Shown one piece after another: positions 36,001 to 45,600 of a stretch of DNA of 64,000 bases. This DNA comes from Rubripirellula amarantea (lineage in GTDB: Bacteria > Planctomycetota > Planctomycetia > Pirellulales > Pirellulaceae): positions 3,481,241 through 3,545,240 of the forward strand of contig NZ_SJPI01000001.1 in assembly GCF_007859865.1 (NCBI RefSeq). The letters are read 5' to 3'. The notes beneath the pieces are model-generated. The model was given only the letters and a program-made list of their open reading frames with translations, was not told the DNA's origin and searched no databases. The first letter of the stretch is position 1. Each line of letters begins with the position of its first letter. The position numbers and the translations under genes are program-made.

Positions 36001-37865
36001 CAAGCCCAGAGTATTCCAGCAGCGAAGCTTACTTGAAGTTTACTGCTCCAGCGAGCGGTACGTTCTACGTCGCTGTCACGCGGTCTAGCAACTTGAGTTT
36101 CGATGCCAGTAGTGGCTCCGGTGACGAATTTCAAAGCGTGTCGACAAACGATGCTTACGACTTAATCTTTGAACAATGGTCGCCTTCGGCGGAGGATGAC
36201 TTCGTCGCGACCACCGAGAGCACTTCCTCTGTGATCTCTGTTCTTGGCAACGACACACCCACGGGTGAAGTCACGATTATTGAGCGCAATAGCGCAGCCA
36301 ATGGCTCCGTCACCAACAACGGCGATGGCACATTGACGTACACTCCCGATCTTGGGTTCACGGGCACGGACACGTTCGACTACACGATCGCGCTTCGGGA
36401 TGTGGAACTGGTCAATCCTGTTGCTGACAGCGGTGATCGGTTGGGTTACTCGGTCGACGTTGACGGCGACTTTGCGGTTGTCGGTGCTTACTTGGATGAC
36501 CCCGGCGGGTTGACCAACGCGGGGTCCGCGTTCATCTACGAACGAATTGGCGCGACTGCGTGGACAATGGTGGCTCAGCTCAATGGTGATCTCGACCCGA
36601 GTGATGCGCAGTCCAACTTCGGCTTCAGTGTTGCCATCGATGGCGACACTGTGGTGGTGGGTGCTCAGTACGACCGCGACCTTGGTTTTCAAGCGGGTGC
36701 GGCTTATGTCTTTGATCGAAACGAAGGTGGGCTCAATCAATGGGGCAGGGTGGCAAAGCTGTCAGGCAATGACACCGTCAAGCGAGACTTGTTTGGACGG
36801 TCCGTAGATATCTCGGGCGACACAGTGGTGGTCGGTGCAAGTGTTGCCGATCCGTTGGGCGCTTCCTCCGGTGCGGCTTACGTGTTTGATCGCAACTCTG
36901 GTGGCGCGGGCGCATGGGGGCAAACCAAGAAATTGCTCGGCAGTACGCAATCGGCGGGTGATCGCTTCGGTCAATCGGTTTCGATCGACGCGGATCTGAT
37001 CGCCGTAGGCGCTTTCCGGCACGATGGCGTGGGTAACGACAGCGGCGCTGTCTACGTTTACTCACGCGATCAGGGTGGTGTCGACAACTGGGGTGAAGTC
37101 AAAGCGATCGAGGCATCCGATGCCGCGGCGGCGGACCAGTTTGGTTACAGCGTTTCTCTCGATGGCACGTCGCTCGCGATCGGTTCACCACTGGACGATG
37201 AAGCGGGCGTGAACCAACTGGGCTCGGTTTATGTGTACTCGCAAGACGAAGGTGGCACTGGTAACTGGGGCCAAGTCACCAAGCTGACCGCCGACGATGT
37301 CGAAGCGGGTGACCGATTCGGAACCTCCGTCGCTCTCGCGGCCGATCGCATCGTCGCCGGATCACCCTGGGCCGACGACGGAGGCAACCGCTCCGGCCGC
37401 GCGTACGCATTCGAGAACATCGCTGGGACCTGGACTCAAACGAGAGTCCTGACCAACGACGAAGTCACCACCGCCGATCAGTACGGCATCGCAGTTGCCG
37501 TTGACGGCGACGTTGCCGTGATCGGTTCATGGCTGGACAATCGCCCGGATAACAACTCCGGAGGAGCGTATGCCTTCGATTTGCAGACCGACACCGCGAC
37601 GGTGTCCGTGACGGTTGGTCCAGCGAGTTCTGAAATAGCGTTGCGTTTTGACGTGCAAGAAGACAGCGACGACGCCGAAAATTCGCGAGATGTTCGCCCT
37701 GAGACGATCCAGCAAGCAAAGGCGTTTATTCTTGCCGACTCTTCAAAGAGGATGTCCGTTCGCGAAACGCTGTTCACGTCTGACTTCGATATGAGCGATG
37801 ACGAAACACTTGACGATTTGTTGCTGGAACTGGCGGTGGCAACCATCGATTCCCGACTCGCTTAA
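33093..37865 (+). CDS. Giant secreted ELWxxDGT-repeat protein with FG-GAP propeller (1)
   Basis: The start is the ATG at 33093 with AAGGGAA seven bases upstream (1590 residues). Order: a basic leader ending in LSLEPLERRRMLA, the planctomycete N-terminal motif of large exported proteins; 16 repeats of about 49 residues with the core ELWTSDGTAAGT (residues 70-800) ending in a degenerate GLWRVDES; a PPC-like domain (about 900-1010); an Ig/cadherin-like domain (about 1030-1105, ending TYTPDLGFTGTDTFDYTIA); and seven FG-GAP-like units (about 1110-1505, DRFGxSVxxDGDxxxVGA). The tail has RETLF, an acidic run and two helices. The ELW repeats probably form a beta-propeller or solenoid on the cell surface. 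It is the first of five related genes running in the same direction. Confidence 0.9.
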   Translation: MFRRRQPPRPNPSRRRLSLEPLERRRMLAVDFELLGDINAVLKMESSSPQHFTEVGSTLYFTAETSRYGRELWKTDGTASGTILVHDINAGIYSSGPYNLTNVAGTLYFRAYDGVNGTELWASDGTAAGTTVVKDILGGSGSSFPSNLTNVDGTLFFTANDGTNGIELWTSDGTATGTTMLDDIRAGIASASPASLINFGGTLFFSANDGVNGIELWTSDGTAAGTSIVSDIRPGISGAYPTNPTEFNGSLFFAASDGVNGNELWTSDGTASGTTLVSDIRLGIAGAYPSYLTNVGGTLYFRANDGTTGTELWTSDGTATGTTLVSNINSGSSSSDPKQLTNVDGTLYFRANDGSNGLELWTSDGTSVGTTLVSDIRTGVNGSSPSYLTDIGGVLYFRAYDGINGNQLWTSDGTAAGTIMVSNISNGVTGSSSLRLTGFAGAIYFSANDGTYGDELWTTDGTAAGTALVKDIHVESLGSNPNKLTNVGGTLHFLANDGVHGNELWASDGTAGGTGLVSDILAGSSSSSPSSLSNVGGNLFFAPNDGVHGNELWTSDGTAVGTSLVSDIFPGSSGSNPSRFTDAGGTVYFSANNGTNGTELWTSDGTAAGTTLVSDIHPGSLGSNPQSLIGLGGTLFFVANDGTNGFELWTSDGTAAGTSMVVDLRAGSSGSGVSNLVEMNGSLFFSATDGVSGTELWTSDGTAAGTYLVSDINAGNNGSSPFNLTNVDGALFFTAYDGVNGVELWTSDGTSAGTTLVSDIFAGPSSSGTSNLTEVDGTLFFTATDGTHGTELWTSDGTAAGTTLVSDIRVGSSSSTPSVLNNVGGVLYFKALDDEFGSGLWRVDESDQTVERLVDSNNDFPQISSILGIGNELFVVGSSPEFGTELYFLAESDDDDQIGEASSLSIGTTPGELETLLGGEADVDIYGFFADADDVFVIDIDSPVGNLDSLLKVFNASGSELASSDNDVGPSPEYSSSEAYLKFTAPASGTFYVAVTRSSNLSFDASSGSGDEFQSVSTNDAYDLIFEQWSPSAEDDFVATTESTSSVISVLGNDTPTGEVTIIERNSAANGSVTNNGDGTLTYTPDLGFTGTDTFDYTIALRDVELVNPVADSGDRLGYSVDVDGDFAVVGAYLDDPGGLTNAGSAFIYERIGATAWTMVAQLNGDLDPSDAQSNFGFSVAIDGDTVVVGAQYDRDLGFQAGAAYVFDRNEGGLNQWGRVAKLSGNDTVKRDLFGRSVDISGDTVVVGASVADPLGASSGAAYVFDRNSGGAGAWGQTKKLLGSTQSAGDRFGQSVSIDADLIAVGAFRHDGVGNDSGAVYVYSRDQGGVDNWGEVKAIEASDAAAADQFGYSVSLDGTSLAIGSPLDDEAGVNQLGSVYVYSQDEGGTGNWGQVTKLTADDVEAGDRFGTSVALAADRIVAGSPWADDGGNRSGRAYAFENIAGTWTQTRVLTNDEVTTADQYGIAVAVDGDVAVIGSWLDNRPDNNSGGAYAFDLQTDTATVSVTVGPASSEIALRFDVQEDSDDAENSRDVRPETIQQAKAFILADSSKRMSVRETLFTSDFDMSDDETLDDLLLELAVATIDSRLA
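33300..35520 (+). repeat. Coding tandem repeat array of ELWxxDGT units
   Basis: About 16 units of some 147 bases each, encoding ELW(T/K/A)SDGTAxGTxLVSDI and a variable part with NLTNVGGTLFF-like strands. The units are similar enough in DNA to be prone to recombination or assembly collapse. Confidence 0.9.
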
Positions 37866-38087
37866 AGCGGATCCACGCTCCTAGCTAAAGACAGAATGAA
37901 TGTTCAGGTGTGTTTCTCGTCACTCCGGTTCTTTTCAAGTCGTTACTACGACGTGATTCGACTGTGGCGGGTCTGAGATTCCTTAGATGCCATTGAGGTT
38001 TGGAATTGCAAACAGCGATCGTCACAGACATGGCCAACTCTTGATAAACTGACGGTTTCTAGCGTTTCTGTTATTGAAGAGAGATCC

Positions 38088-41000
38088 ATGCGTCGAAGAA
38101 AAAAGACTTCCCGTTTGCAACGCAAGGCACGCCGAAAGTCAGCGACCTTGGGACTTCATGGTATCGAGCCACTTGAGCCGCGCAATCTTCTCGCGGTCGA
38201 CTTTGAATTGCTTGGCGACCTGAATCCCACGCTAAGCGATCAAGGTTCCGATCCTCAATCGTTCGTGCAAGTCGGATCGCTCACATTCTTTTCTGCCAAC
38301 TCGGCAGCGACAGGTACCGAGTTGTGGCGTACTGATGGCACCACCGCCGGTACCAGCGTGATCGACATTCGAGAAGGCTTCGGCAGCTCGTTTCCTGATG
38401 AACTGATCAATGTCGGAGGCACACTGTTTTTTTCAGCGCAGGACGAAGGTGGCAATACGGAGCTTTGGAAGTCAGACGGAACCGTTTCGGGGACTGTTCA
38501 AGTGAAGAACATTTTCCCAGCTCCCAGCGTCTATGAACGTAATTCATCACCGAGTCATTTAACGAATGTCAACGGAACTTTGTTCTTTTCGGCGAATGAT
38601 GGAGTGAGCGGGTATGAGCTCTGGAAGAGCGACGGTACGGAGGCGGGAACGACGCGCGTCGCCGATATTGCGCCTGGCCTGCTGAGATCTAGTCCCGAGT
38701 CACTCGTCAACGTTGATGGCACCTTGTTCTTTACGGCCAACGATGGCACCAGCGGCCTAGAGCTCTGGAAAAGCGATGGTACCGAACTGGGAACGACTCG
38801 GGTTGACGACATCGAGGTGGGGACTTCGTCATCTTTCCCCAGGGAACTAACCAACGTTGACGGCACGCTTGTTTTTACCGCTTATCAGTCCACTCATGGC
38901 CGAGAGTTGTGGAAGAGCGACGGCACGACGGCCGGGACGGAACGGATCGCGGATATCGCACCGGGCAGCGGTGGTGCATTCCCGACTTCGTTAACGAATG
39001 TTGGAGGCACGGTCTACTTTCAAGCCAACGATTTCATCAACGGAGCTGAGCTGTGGAAGAGCGACGGTACCGCTGCGGGGACAGTACTGGTCAAAGACAT
39101 TCGTACCGGTACTAGCGGTTCCAATTTAAACTCAATCACCAATGTTGGTGGAACGGTGTTCTTTCAGGCAACGGATGGTGTCACCGGAGCCGAGCTGTGG
39201 AGCAGTGACGGAACGGATGCGGGAACGACGATTGTCAGCGACATATTCGCGGGAAGCTCTTCATCCTATGCGTATCGACTGACGAACGTAGGTGGAACTC
39301 TTTTCTTCGCCGCGCGCGATGGCGCCAATGGCACTGAGCTTTGGAAGAGCGATGGCACTTCGGCTGGCACCACCTTGGTCAATGACATCAACTCTGGTGC
39401 AAACGGATCAAACCCAAATCACATCACTGGAATCGGGACGACGCTCTACTTTTCTGCCGATAATGGCGGCAGTGGGGTGGAGCCCTGGACGAGCGATGGG
39501 ACGTCCGTGGGCACCTCCTTGCTGAAGGATATTCGCGTCGGCAGCGCGGGGTCTAATCCCTATGGGTTAACCGACGTCAGCGGCGAGTTGTTCTTTACGG
39601 CTAATGATGGAGCAGCGGGCAACGAGTTGTGGAAGACTGACGGAACCGCGGCGGGAACAAATCTCGTGCTGGATCTTCAGCCCGGTCCATATGGAGCGTT
39701 CCCTTACTACCTCACAAACGTCAGTGGCACACTGTTCTTTACGACAGGCAGTGGGCCCAATACCGGAGAAATTTGGTCGAGTGACGGGACGAGTGCGGGC
39801 ACTAGCCTCGTCGCAGACATCTACCCCGGTGGCTACACCGGCTCATATCCCTACTATCTGACGAACGTTAACGGAACGCTCTTCTTTACCGCCGATGACG
39901 GGGGATACGAAGGACGCGAGCTGTGGAAGACGGATGGCACAGGTGCTGGCACGCTGATGGTGGCCGACATCAACCAACAGTACTACGAGAGTTCCTATCC
40001 CTATGGGCTGACGAACGTTGGCGGGATTCTCTACTTTCAAGCGAACGACGGCGGTGCATACGAATACCAGCTCTTTCGCAGCGATGGTACAGCAGCGGGA
40101 ACATACGCGCTTGTTCCGTCTACGACCATGAGTGACCCTGCCAACTTCACTGACGTCAATGGAACCGTCTTTTTCTCGGCCACCGGCGCGGACGGTCGTG
40201 AGCTTTGGAAGACCGACGGGACCGCGGCCGGAACGGTTCTTGTCAAAGACATCTATTCGGGTGCAGCCAGCTCTTCGCCCCGTCAGTTGACCAATATTGA
40301 CGGAACACTGTTCTTTGCCGCCAACGATGGAACACACGGGCACGAGTTGTGGAAAAGCGATGGCACGGCAGCCGGAACGGTCTTGGTGGAAGACGTTCGT
40401 GTTGGAATCGAGGAGTCTCGCATTTTCCAAATTACCGATGTGGGTGGCACAGCGTTCTTCATGGCCGATGACGGCACGAACGGGATAGAGCTTTGGAAGA
40501 GTGATGGAACTTCTACCGGCACATCTCTGGTGTCCGACATTTACGCGGGCAGTAAGAGCGCGAGACCAAACAACTTTACCGTGCACGATGGAACACTGTA
40601 TTTCAGCGCTCATGATGGAACGCTTTCCAATGCGCTGTGGCGAATCAACTCGTCAACTCAGCAAGCTGAACGGTTATCAGATCCGGCGTCGAATCCACCT
40701 CAAGTGCGAGAGTTAGCATCCGCCGGTGGAGATCTCTTTGCCGTGGCAATTTCGGACGCTGTTAGTACGGAGTTGTATCGCATCAACGAGTCATTGCTTG
40801 ATGCGGTGGATGATTGGTTCGTTGGTCCCGACTCGGATATTAGTTTCAATGTCTTCACCAACGACACGCCGCCAACCGGGGTGATCATCACTGCGACGAC
40901 TGAGCCAAGTGATGGGACGCTTGTTGACAACGGGGACGGTTTCTTCACGTACACGCCGGATCCTGGTTTTTCCGGCACTGATACGTTTGACTACACAATC

Positions 41001-42485
41001 GCCTATGAACCCACTGAACTGATCAGTGGAACCGCATCAGGCGGTGACCGCTTTGGGTACTCCGTTGACGTTGACGGAGACTTTGCGGTCGTTGGATCGT
41101 TCCTGGATGATGCGGGCGGTATCACTAACTCGGGATCTGCGTTCGTCTACCAGCGACAAGGACCATCCGCTTGGACTCAGGTCGCACAACTCAATGGCGA
41201 TCTTGACGCTACTGATGCGCAAGGACAGTTCGGCTGGAGTGTTGCCATTGACGGAGACACGGTCGTTGTCAGTGCTCAAAAGGATCGTGACGCCGGGTTC
41301 CAAGCAGGGGCTGCTTACGTCTTTCAGCGTAATGAGGGAGGCGCCGATAACTGGGGGCGAGTCACAAAGATCGTTGGTAGCGACACGGTTGCGCGTGACC
41401 TGTTCGGAAGGTCGATTGATGTTTCTGGGGACACGGTTGTTGTTGGCGCGAGTGTTGCGGATCCTGTGGGAGCTTCCTCGGGCGCGGCGTATGTTTTTGA
41501 ACGCAACCAGGGCGGCGCTGGTAATTGGGGACAAGTCACGAAACTCACTGGTAGCGATCAGGCAGCCGGCGATCGCTTTGGGCAATCCGTAACGATCGAT
41601 GGCGACCTGATTGCCGTTGGTGCGTTCCGTCACGACGGCGCGGGAACCGATTCAGGTACTGCTTATGTTTTCGAAAGAAACCAGGGTGGGGCTAACACTT
41701 GGGGAGAAATCAAAACGATCGAGGCATCCGATGCGGCGGCAAGCGATCGCTTTGGATTCAGCCTCAGTATCGATGGCTCCACGCTTGCGGTGGGCTCTCC
41801 GCTTGATGACACCGGTGGCCTCAATCAGCTGGGATCGGTTTACGTTTATTCCCAAGACGAAGGAGGCACGAACAATTGGGGGCAAGTGACGAAGCTACTT
41901 GATTCAAACGGCGCCGCAGGGGATCGGCTGGGGCTTTCGGTAGCCGTGGAAGGCAATCGAATCGTGGCTGGATCACCGCAGGCCGACGGCGGTGGAAACT
42001 CGTCGGGTCGCGCCGTGCTGTTTGAGGATGTTTCCGGAACGTGGGCACAGTCACGCGTTTTGACGAACGAAGAGGTGACAACGGCAGACGAGTACGGGAT
42101 CTCGGTTGCGGTCAGTGGCAACACTGCGATTGTGGGTTCGTGGCTGGACAATCGCCCGGTCAACAATTCGGGCGGGGCGTATGCGTTTGATTTGCAGACT
42201 GATACGGCGACGGTGACCGTTAACGTCATCGCGGCGCCTTCTGAATCGCCTCTTGTTGAAAATCAATCTGAGATGATGGTGAGTGAGATGGTGAGTGTCT
42301 CGTACGAAACCGTCACTCCGTCGGTCTTGCATGAGAGTCCCGCTGGCAATTTCGCAGCACCAGGTGTTCAGACGTCGGTTCGCGATCAAGTGTTTATCGA
42401 AGTCGTTGATGGCGATGATGCTGATGACCTTGAAACTTCCATTGCCAATATCGCTGAGGCTCGATTGAGAGCGGAGTTGGTGTAG
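38088..42485 (+). CDS. Giant secreted ELWxxDGT-repeat protein with FG-GAP propeller (2)
   Basis: This 1465-residue paralog starts at an ATG with GAAGAGAG upstream. The leader is rich in Arg/Lys and ends GIEPLEPRNLLAVDFELL. Sixteen ELW-type repeats (residues about 78-815) mostly carry ELWKSDGTAAGT; a few are altered (EPWTSDGT, EIWSSDGT, QLFRSDGT). Unlike its neighbours it has no PPC-like domain: the repeats lead directly, via a linker, to the Ig/cadherin-like domain (about 905-975), then seven FG-GAP-like units (about 985-1380). The tail contains VRDQVF and acidic residues, like its relatives. It lies 222 bases after paralog 1 with no terminator seen between them, so a shared transcript is possible but not shown. 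Confidence 0.9.
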   Translation: MRRRKKTSRLQRKARRKSATLGLHGIEPLEPRNLLAVDFELLGDLNPTLSDQGSDPQSFVQVGSLTFFSANSAATGTELWRTDGTTAGTSVIDIREGFGSSFPDELINVGGTLFFSAQDEGGNTELWKSDGTVSGTVQVKNIFPAPSVYERNSSPSHLTNVNGTLFFSANDGVSGYELWKSDGTEAGTTRVADIAPGLLRSSPESLVNVDGTLFFTANDGTSGLELWKSDGTELGTTRVDDIEVGTSSSFPRELTNVDGTLVFTAYQSTHGRELWKSDGTTAGTERIADIAPGSGGAFPTSLTNVGGTVYFQANDFINGAELWKSDGTAAGTVLVKDIRTGTSGSNLNSITNVGGTVFFQATDGVTGAELWSSDGTDAGTTIVSDIFAGSSSSYAYRLTNVGGTLFFAARDGANGTELWKSDGTSAGTTLVNDINSGANGSNPNHITGIGTTLYFSADNGGSGVEPWTSDGTSVGTSLLKDIRVGSAGSNPYGLTDVSGELFFTANDGAAGNELWKTDGTAAGTNLVLDLQPGPYGAFPYYLTNVSGTLFFTTGSGPNTGEIWSSDGTSAGTSLVADIYPGGYTGSYPYYLTNVNGTLFFTADDGGYEGRELWKTDGTGAGTLMVADINQQYYESSYPYGLTNVGGILYFQANDGGAYEYQLFRSDGTAAGTYALVPSTTMSDPANFTDVNGTVFFSATGADGRELWKTDGTAAGTVLVKDIYSGAASSSPRQLTNIDGTLFFAANDGTHGHELWKSDGTAAGTVLVEDVRVGIEESRIFQITDVGGTAFFMADDGTNGIELWKSDGTSTGTSLVSDIYAGSKSARPNNFTVHDGTLYFSAHDGTLSNALWRINSSTQQAERLSDPASNPPQVRELASAGGDLFAVAISDAVSTELYRINESLLDAVDDWFVGPDSDISFNVFTNDTPPTGVIITATTEPSDGTLVDNGDGFFTYTPDPGFSGTDTFDYTIAYEPTELISGTASGGDRFGYSVDVDGDFAVVGSFLDDAGGITNSGSAFVYQRQGPSAWTQVAQLNGDLDATDAQGQFGWSVAIDGDTVVVSAQKDRDAGFQAGAAYVFQRNEGGADNWGRVTKIVGSDTVARDLFGRSIDVSGDTVVVGASVADPVGASSGAAYVFERNQGGAGNWGQVTKLTGSDQAAGDRFGQSVTIDGDLIAVGAFRHDGAGTDSGTAYVFERNQGGANTWGEIKTIEASDAAASDRFGFSLSIDGSTLAVGSPLDDTGGLNQLGSVYVYSQDEGGTNNWGQVTKLLDSNGAAGDRLGLSVAVEGNRIVAGSPQADGGGNSSGRAVLFEDVSGTWAQSRVLTNEEVTTADEYGISVAVSGNTAIVGSWLDNRPVNNSGGAYAFDLQTDTATVTVNVIAAPSESPLVENQSEMMVSEMVSVSYETVTPSVLHESPAGNFAAPGVQTSVRDQVFIEVVDGDDADDLETSIANIAEARLRAELV

Positions 42486-42614
42486 CGATTGCCAGAGTTT
42501 CCTTGCGACTGCTCGATGCCTGCACTAGGCTGGTCGGTGATTCGTGGTTGGACTTTGAAGGTTGGGCTGAGTGCCTCCGCCCGACACGAATGGTCCTGAG
42601 AACTGAGTTTTTGC

Positions 42615-45600
42615 ATGCACCTTGAAAGTCGCCGAGTCGGTGGACCGCGTCGCCGAAGGACAGATGGGTACAGGCGTCGGAAGTTGCTGGTGGAATGTCT
42701 CGAGAATCGGCATCTCTTGACTGCCAATCCAGTCGTCGATTTTGATTTCGCGGCTGACCAAACTCTTGCACAACTTCAAACCGCAGGTTGGCAACCCGAT
42801 GCGTACACCTTGTACAACCACGTCGGCGCGGAAGACCTGCGCGCGATCGGTGGCGCGTTGGAACTGACTGACGATGATGGGACGACCGCTTACCGATGGG
42901 CCCACGAAGCCACGTTTCCGTTCACGGCAATCGAATCGGGCCATTTGAAAATTGCTGCCGGTACTGGTGGAACCTTCACGGGTAATCCATCTCAATTGAT
43001 TAGCATCCAAAGCGCCGGTGGTCCAATCGCCAACATCGTTTTAAGAAATGATACCGAGGGGCGTTTTGAAACAGGCAGCGGAGATGTGATCTTCACCGAT
43101 GTCAGTTGGAAAGATGGATTTCGCAACTACCTGATCGATTGGTCGGTCGATAGCAATGGGCAAAACGGGATTGTGTCTCTGCGTTTCCAGGCGGATGACG
43201 GAACGATGACACAGGTGGTCGAACAACCGTTCTTAAACGCTGGAGTTCCCAATCAGTTGAAACTGGGTGCGGGGTGGAGTAGTCCGGCCGATACTCAGCT
43301 TCGCGTCGATTTCATAGAGGTCTACGACGAACCCTCGGGTGCCTTCGATGCCATTGAGATCAGTCCTTCGGTTCATCATGACATCATCGCGGGCGCAACT
43401 TCTGGCGAATCTGTCACGGGAAGGTTAAATCTCGTGCAGCCCGTCGTGAGCAACACGCCTCAGTTTTCGATCGTCGGTGGTTCAGGGCAGTCGTTGTTTG
43501 AAATCGTGACCGTGACGGACACGGGTGATCGACACTTCGGCGAGATTGTGATCGCTAATGGCGTGACGTTGAGTCAAACAAATTCCTACACACTGGACGT
43601 GCAAGCTGACAACGCGGGGACCCTTTCAAGCGTTCAGACGATCACTGTTGACGTTGTGGCTGAAACAGCGGCCTCAAAGATCTCTGATTCGCTGCTTTCA
43701 CAGACTCGTTACCGAACGGCCGACATCAGTGACGCAATTGTTGCCGACTGGATGTCAAAGATTCAAACTGACGGGTCGTTTTCGGATTTGAACAACGATT
43801 GGAATACTAGTGCCAATCGCTTGGGGTCACTCGCAGAAGCCTATAGATTCAGTACCACTTATCAAGGAGACGCAGGCCTGCGAAGCAAGATCTATGACGC
43901 GACTGTTTATTGGGCCGCGAATGTTTCATATGCGGGGCAAACGTTCGTCAATCCAGCCTGGGCATGGCCACGTCAGATCGGTTCGGTGGGCTACTATCTG
44001 TTTGATGATATCCAAACCGAGAAATTCAGCAGCGATCCTGTCATCTCGGGTCGAGCGTGGGAAGTTTATGATGCGGTGCTCTCGGGCAGCGAGAGTGTGA
44101 TCACCCATTTGCGTGATTCGGAAGAACACTTTTGGGGCGGCAACCTTGGTTATCGTCTGCACGCGATGCAATTACGTGCTTCCGTCATGGACGACTACAA
44201 CCGGCCTTTGACACAGGTAGGTGGATTTCAGCGCGGCTTTGTATCCACGGCCAGCTTTGCCGATATTGAGTCACTGATGATCAAGGGTTTGCAGCCGTCG
44301 TCGGGGCCATTCTCGGTTGGCCTGACGGCCGACGGAGCATTCAGTCAACACGTAGGTGGCGGAGCCCAGTTGTTCACGTTCGGTTACGGTCGTGACTGGG
44401 CCGCTGATACATCGGCCGCGAGTGTTCGGATGCTCGACACGCCTTGGTCGCTTAGCACCAGCGAGTTGGATGTGATCGCCGATTTCGTACTTGACGGCAT
44501 GCAGTGGGAATCGTTCAACGGGCAAGGTGATTATTTAGCGCAAGGCAGACGCAGCGGAGAAGCAACCACGGGTGCTTACTCGAATGCCGATAGCGTCATG
44601 GCTAGTCTGATCAATTCGCTCGAGACAGCGGCTGGAACCGGGCAACTGAGTCGGCATGCCGAGCTAATCAGCACTCGGGATAATTTGATTGCGGACACTC
44701 ATGATCTTGAAGGCAGCCTAGCGCTTTGGAATCACGACTTTGTCCTGCATCGCAGTGATCAATTTTATGTTTCGACCAAGATGAACTCAGTGCGCAGCAG
44801 TGGCAACGAAACCGGCAACAACGAGAACTTGCTGCACTATCACATGGGAGACGGCACCACGTTGGTGATGCTGGATGGCGACGAGTACGTGAACGCCCGA
44901 GTGGGCTGGGACTGGCATCAATTGCCCGGCACAACCACGGAAAGCCGCACCGATGCTTTGCCGATACGCAATTGGAATACGAATAATGGTGGACTGAACG
45001 CGTTCGCGGGCGTGGCCTCCAATGGCACGGTCTCGGTCGCTACTTTCATCAACGACCGTTACGACGCAGCAAATTCTCTGTATCAATACCACACGGTCAA
45101 CGCCAACAAGAGCACGTTCTATTTGCCTGATGCGATTGTGGCTCTCGGTGCGAACATCGACCGCGTTGGACCTGGGCAGAACCAGCCGATTCGCACGACG
45201 CTCAATCAGGTCGAATGGACCGACGATGTGACGTATGACGTCGGCAACAGCGTCCAGACGTTGGCGATGGGCAACTATGGTGTTCAATCCTTTAGCGTCA
45301 CTTCGCCCGCGTGGTTTCACCACGACGGTATTGGCTACGTGCTCGTTCCGAAGTCTGGGCAAACGCTTTCGGCGCGACTGGAAACTCGTGCGACCAATAA
45401 CGATTGGTACGATCTCGACCACAAAAACGGACAAGGGAACACTCAAGCCGTCGATATCTTCCAGCTTTCCGTCGATCACGGCACCAACCCCAGCGATGAT
45501 CTTTACCAGTATGTGATCGTTCCCAATATAACGGCGGCCGAAATGCCTGCCTACTTTAGCGACATGACGATTGACATGCTGCAAAACGATGCTGGCATCC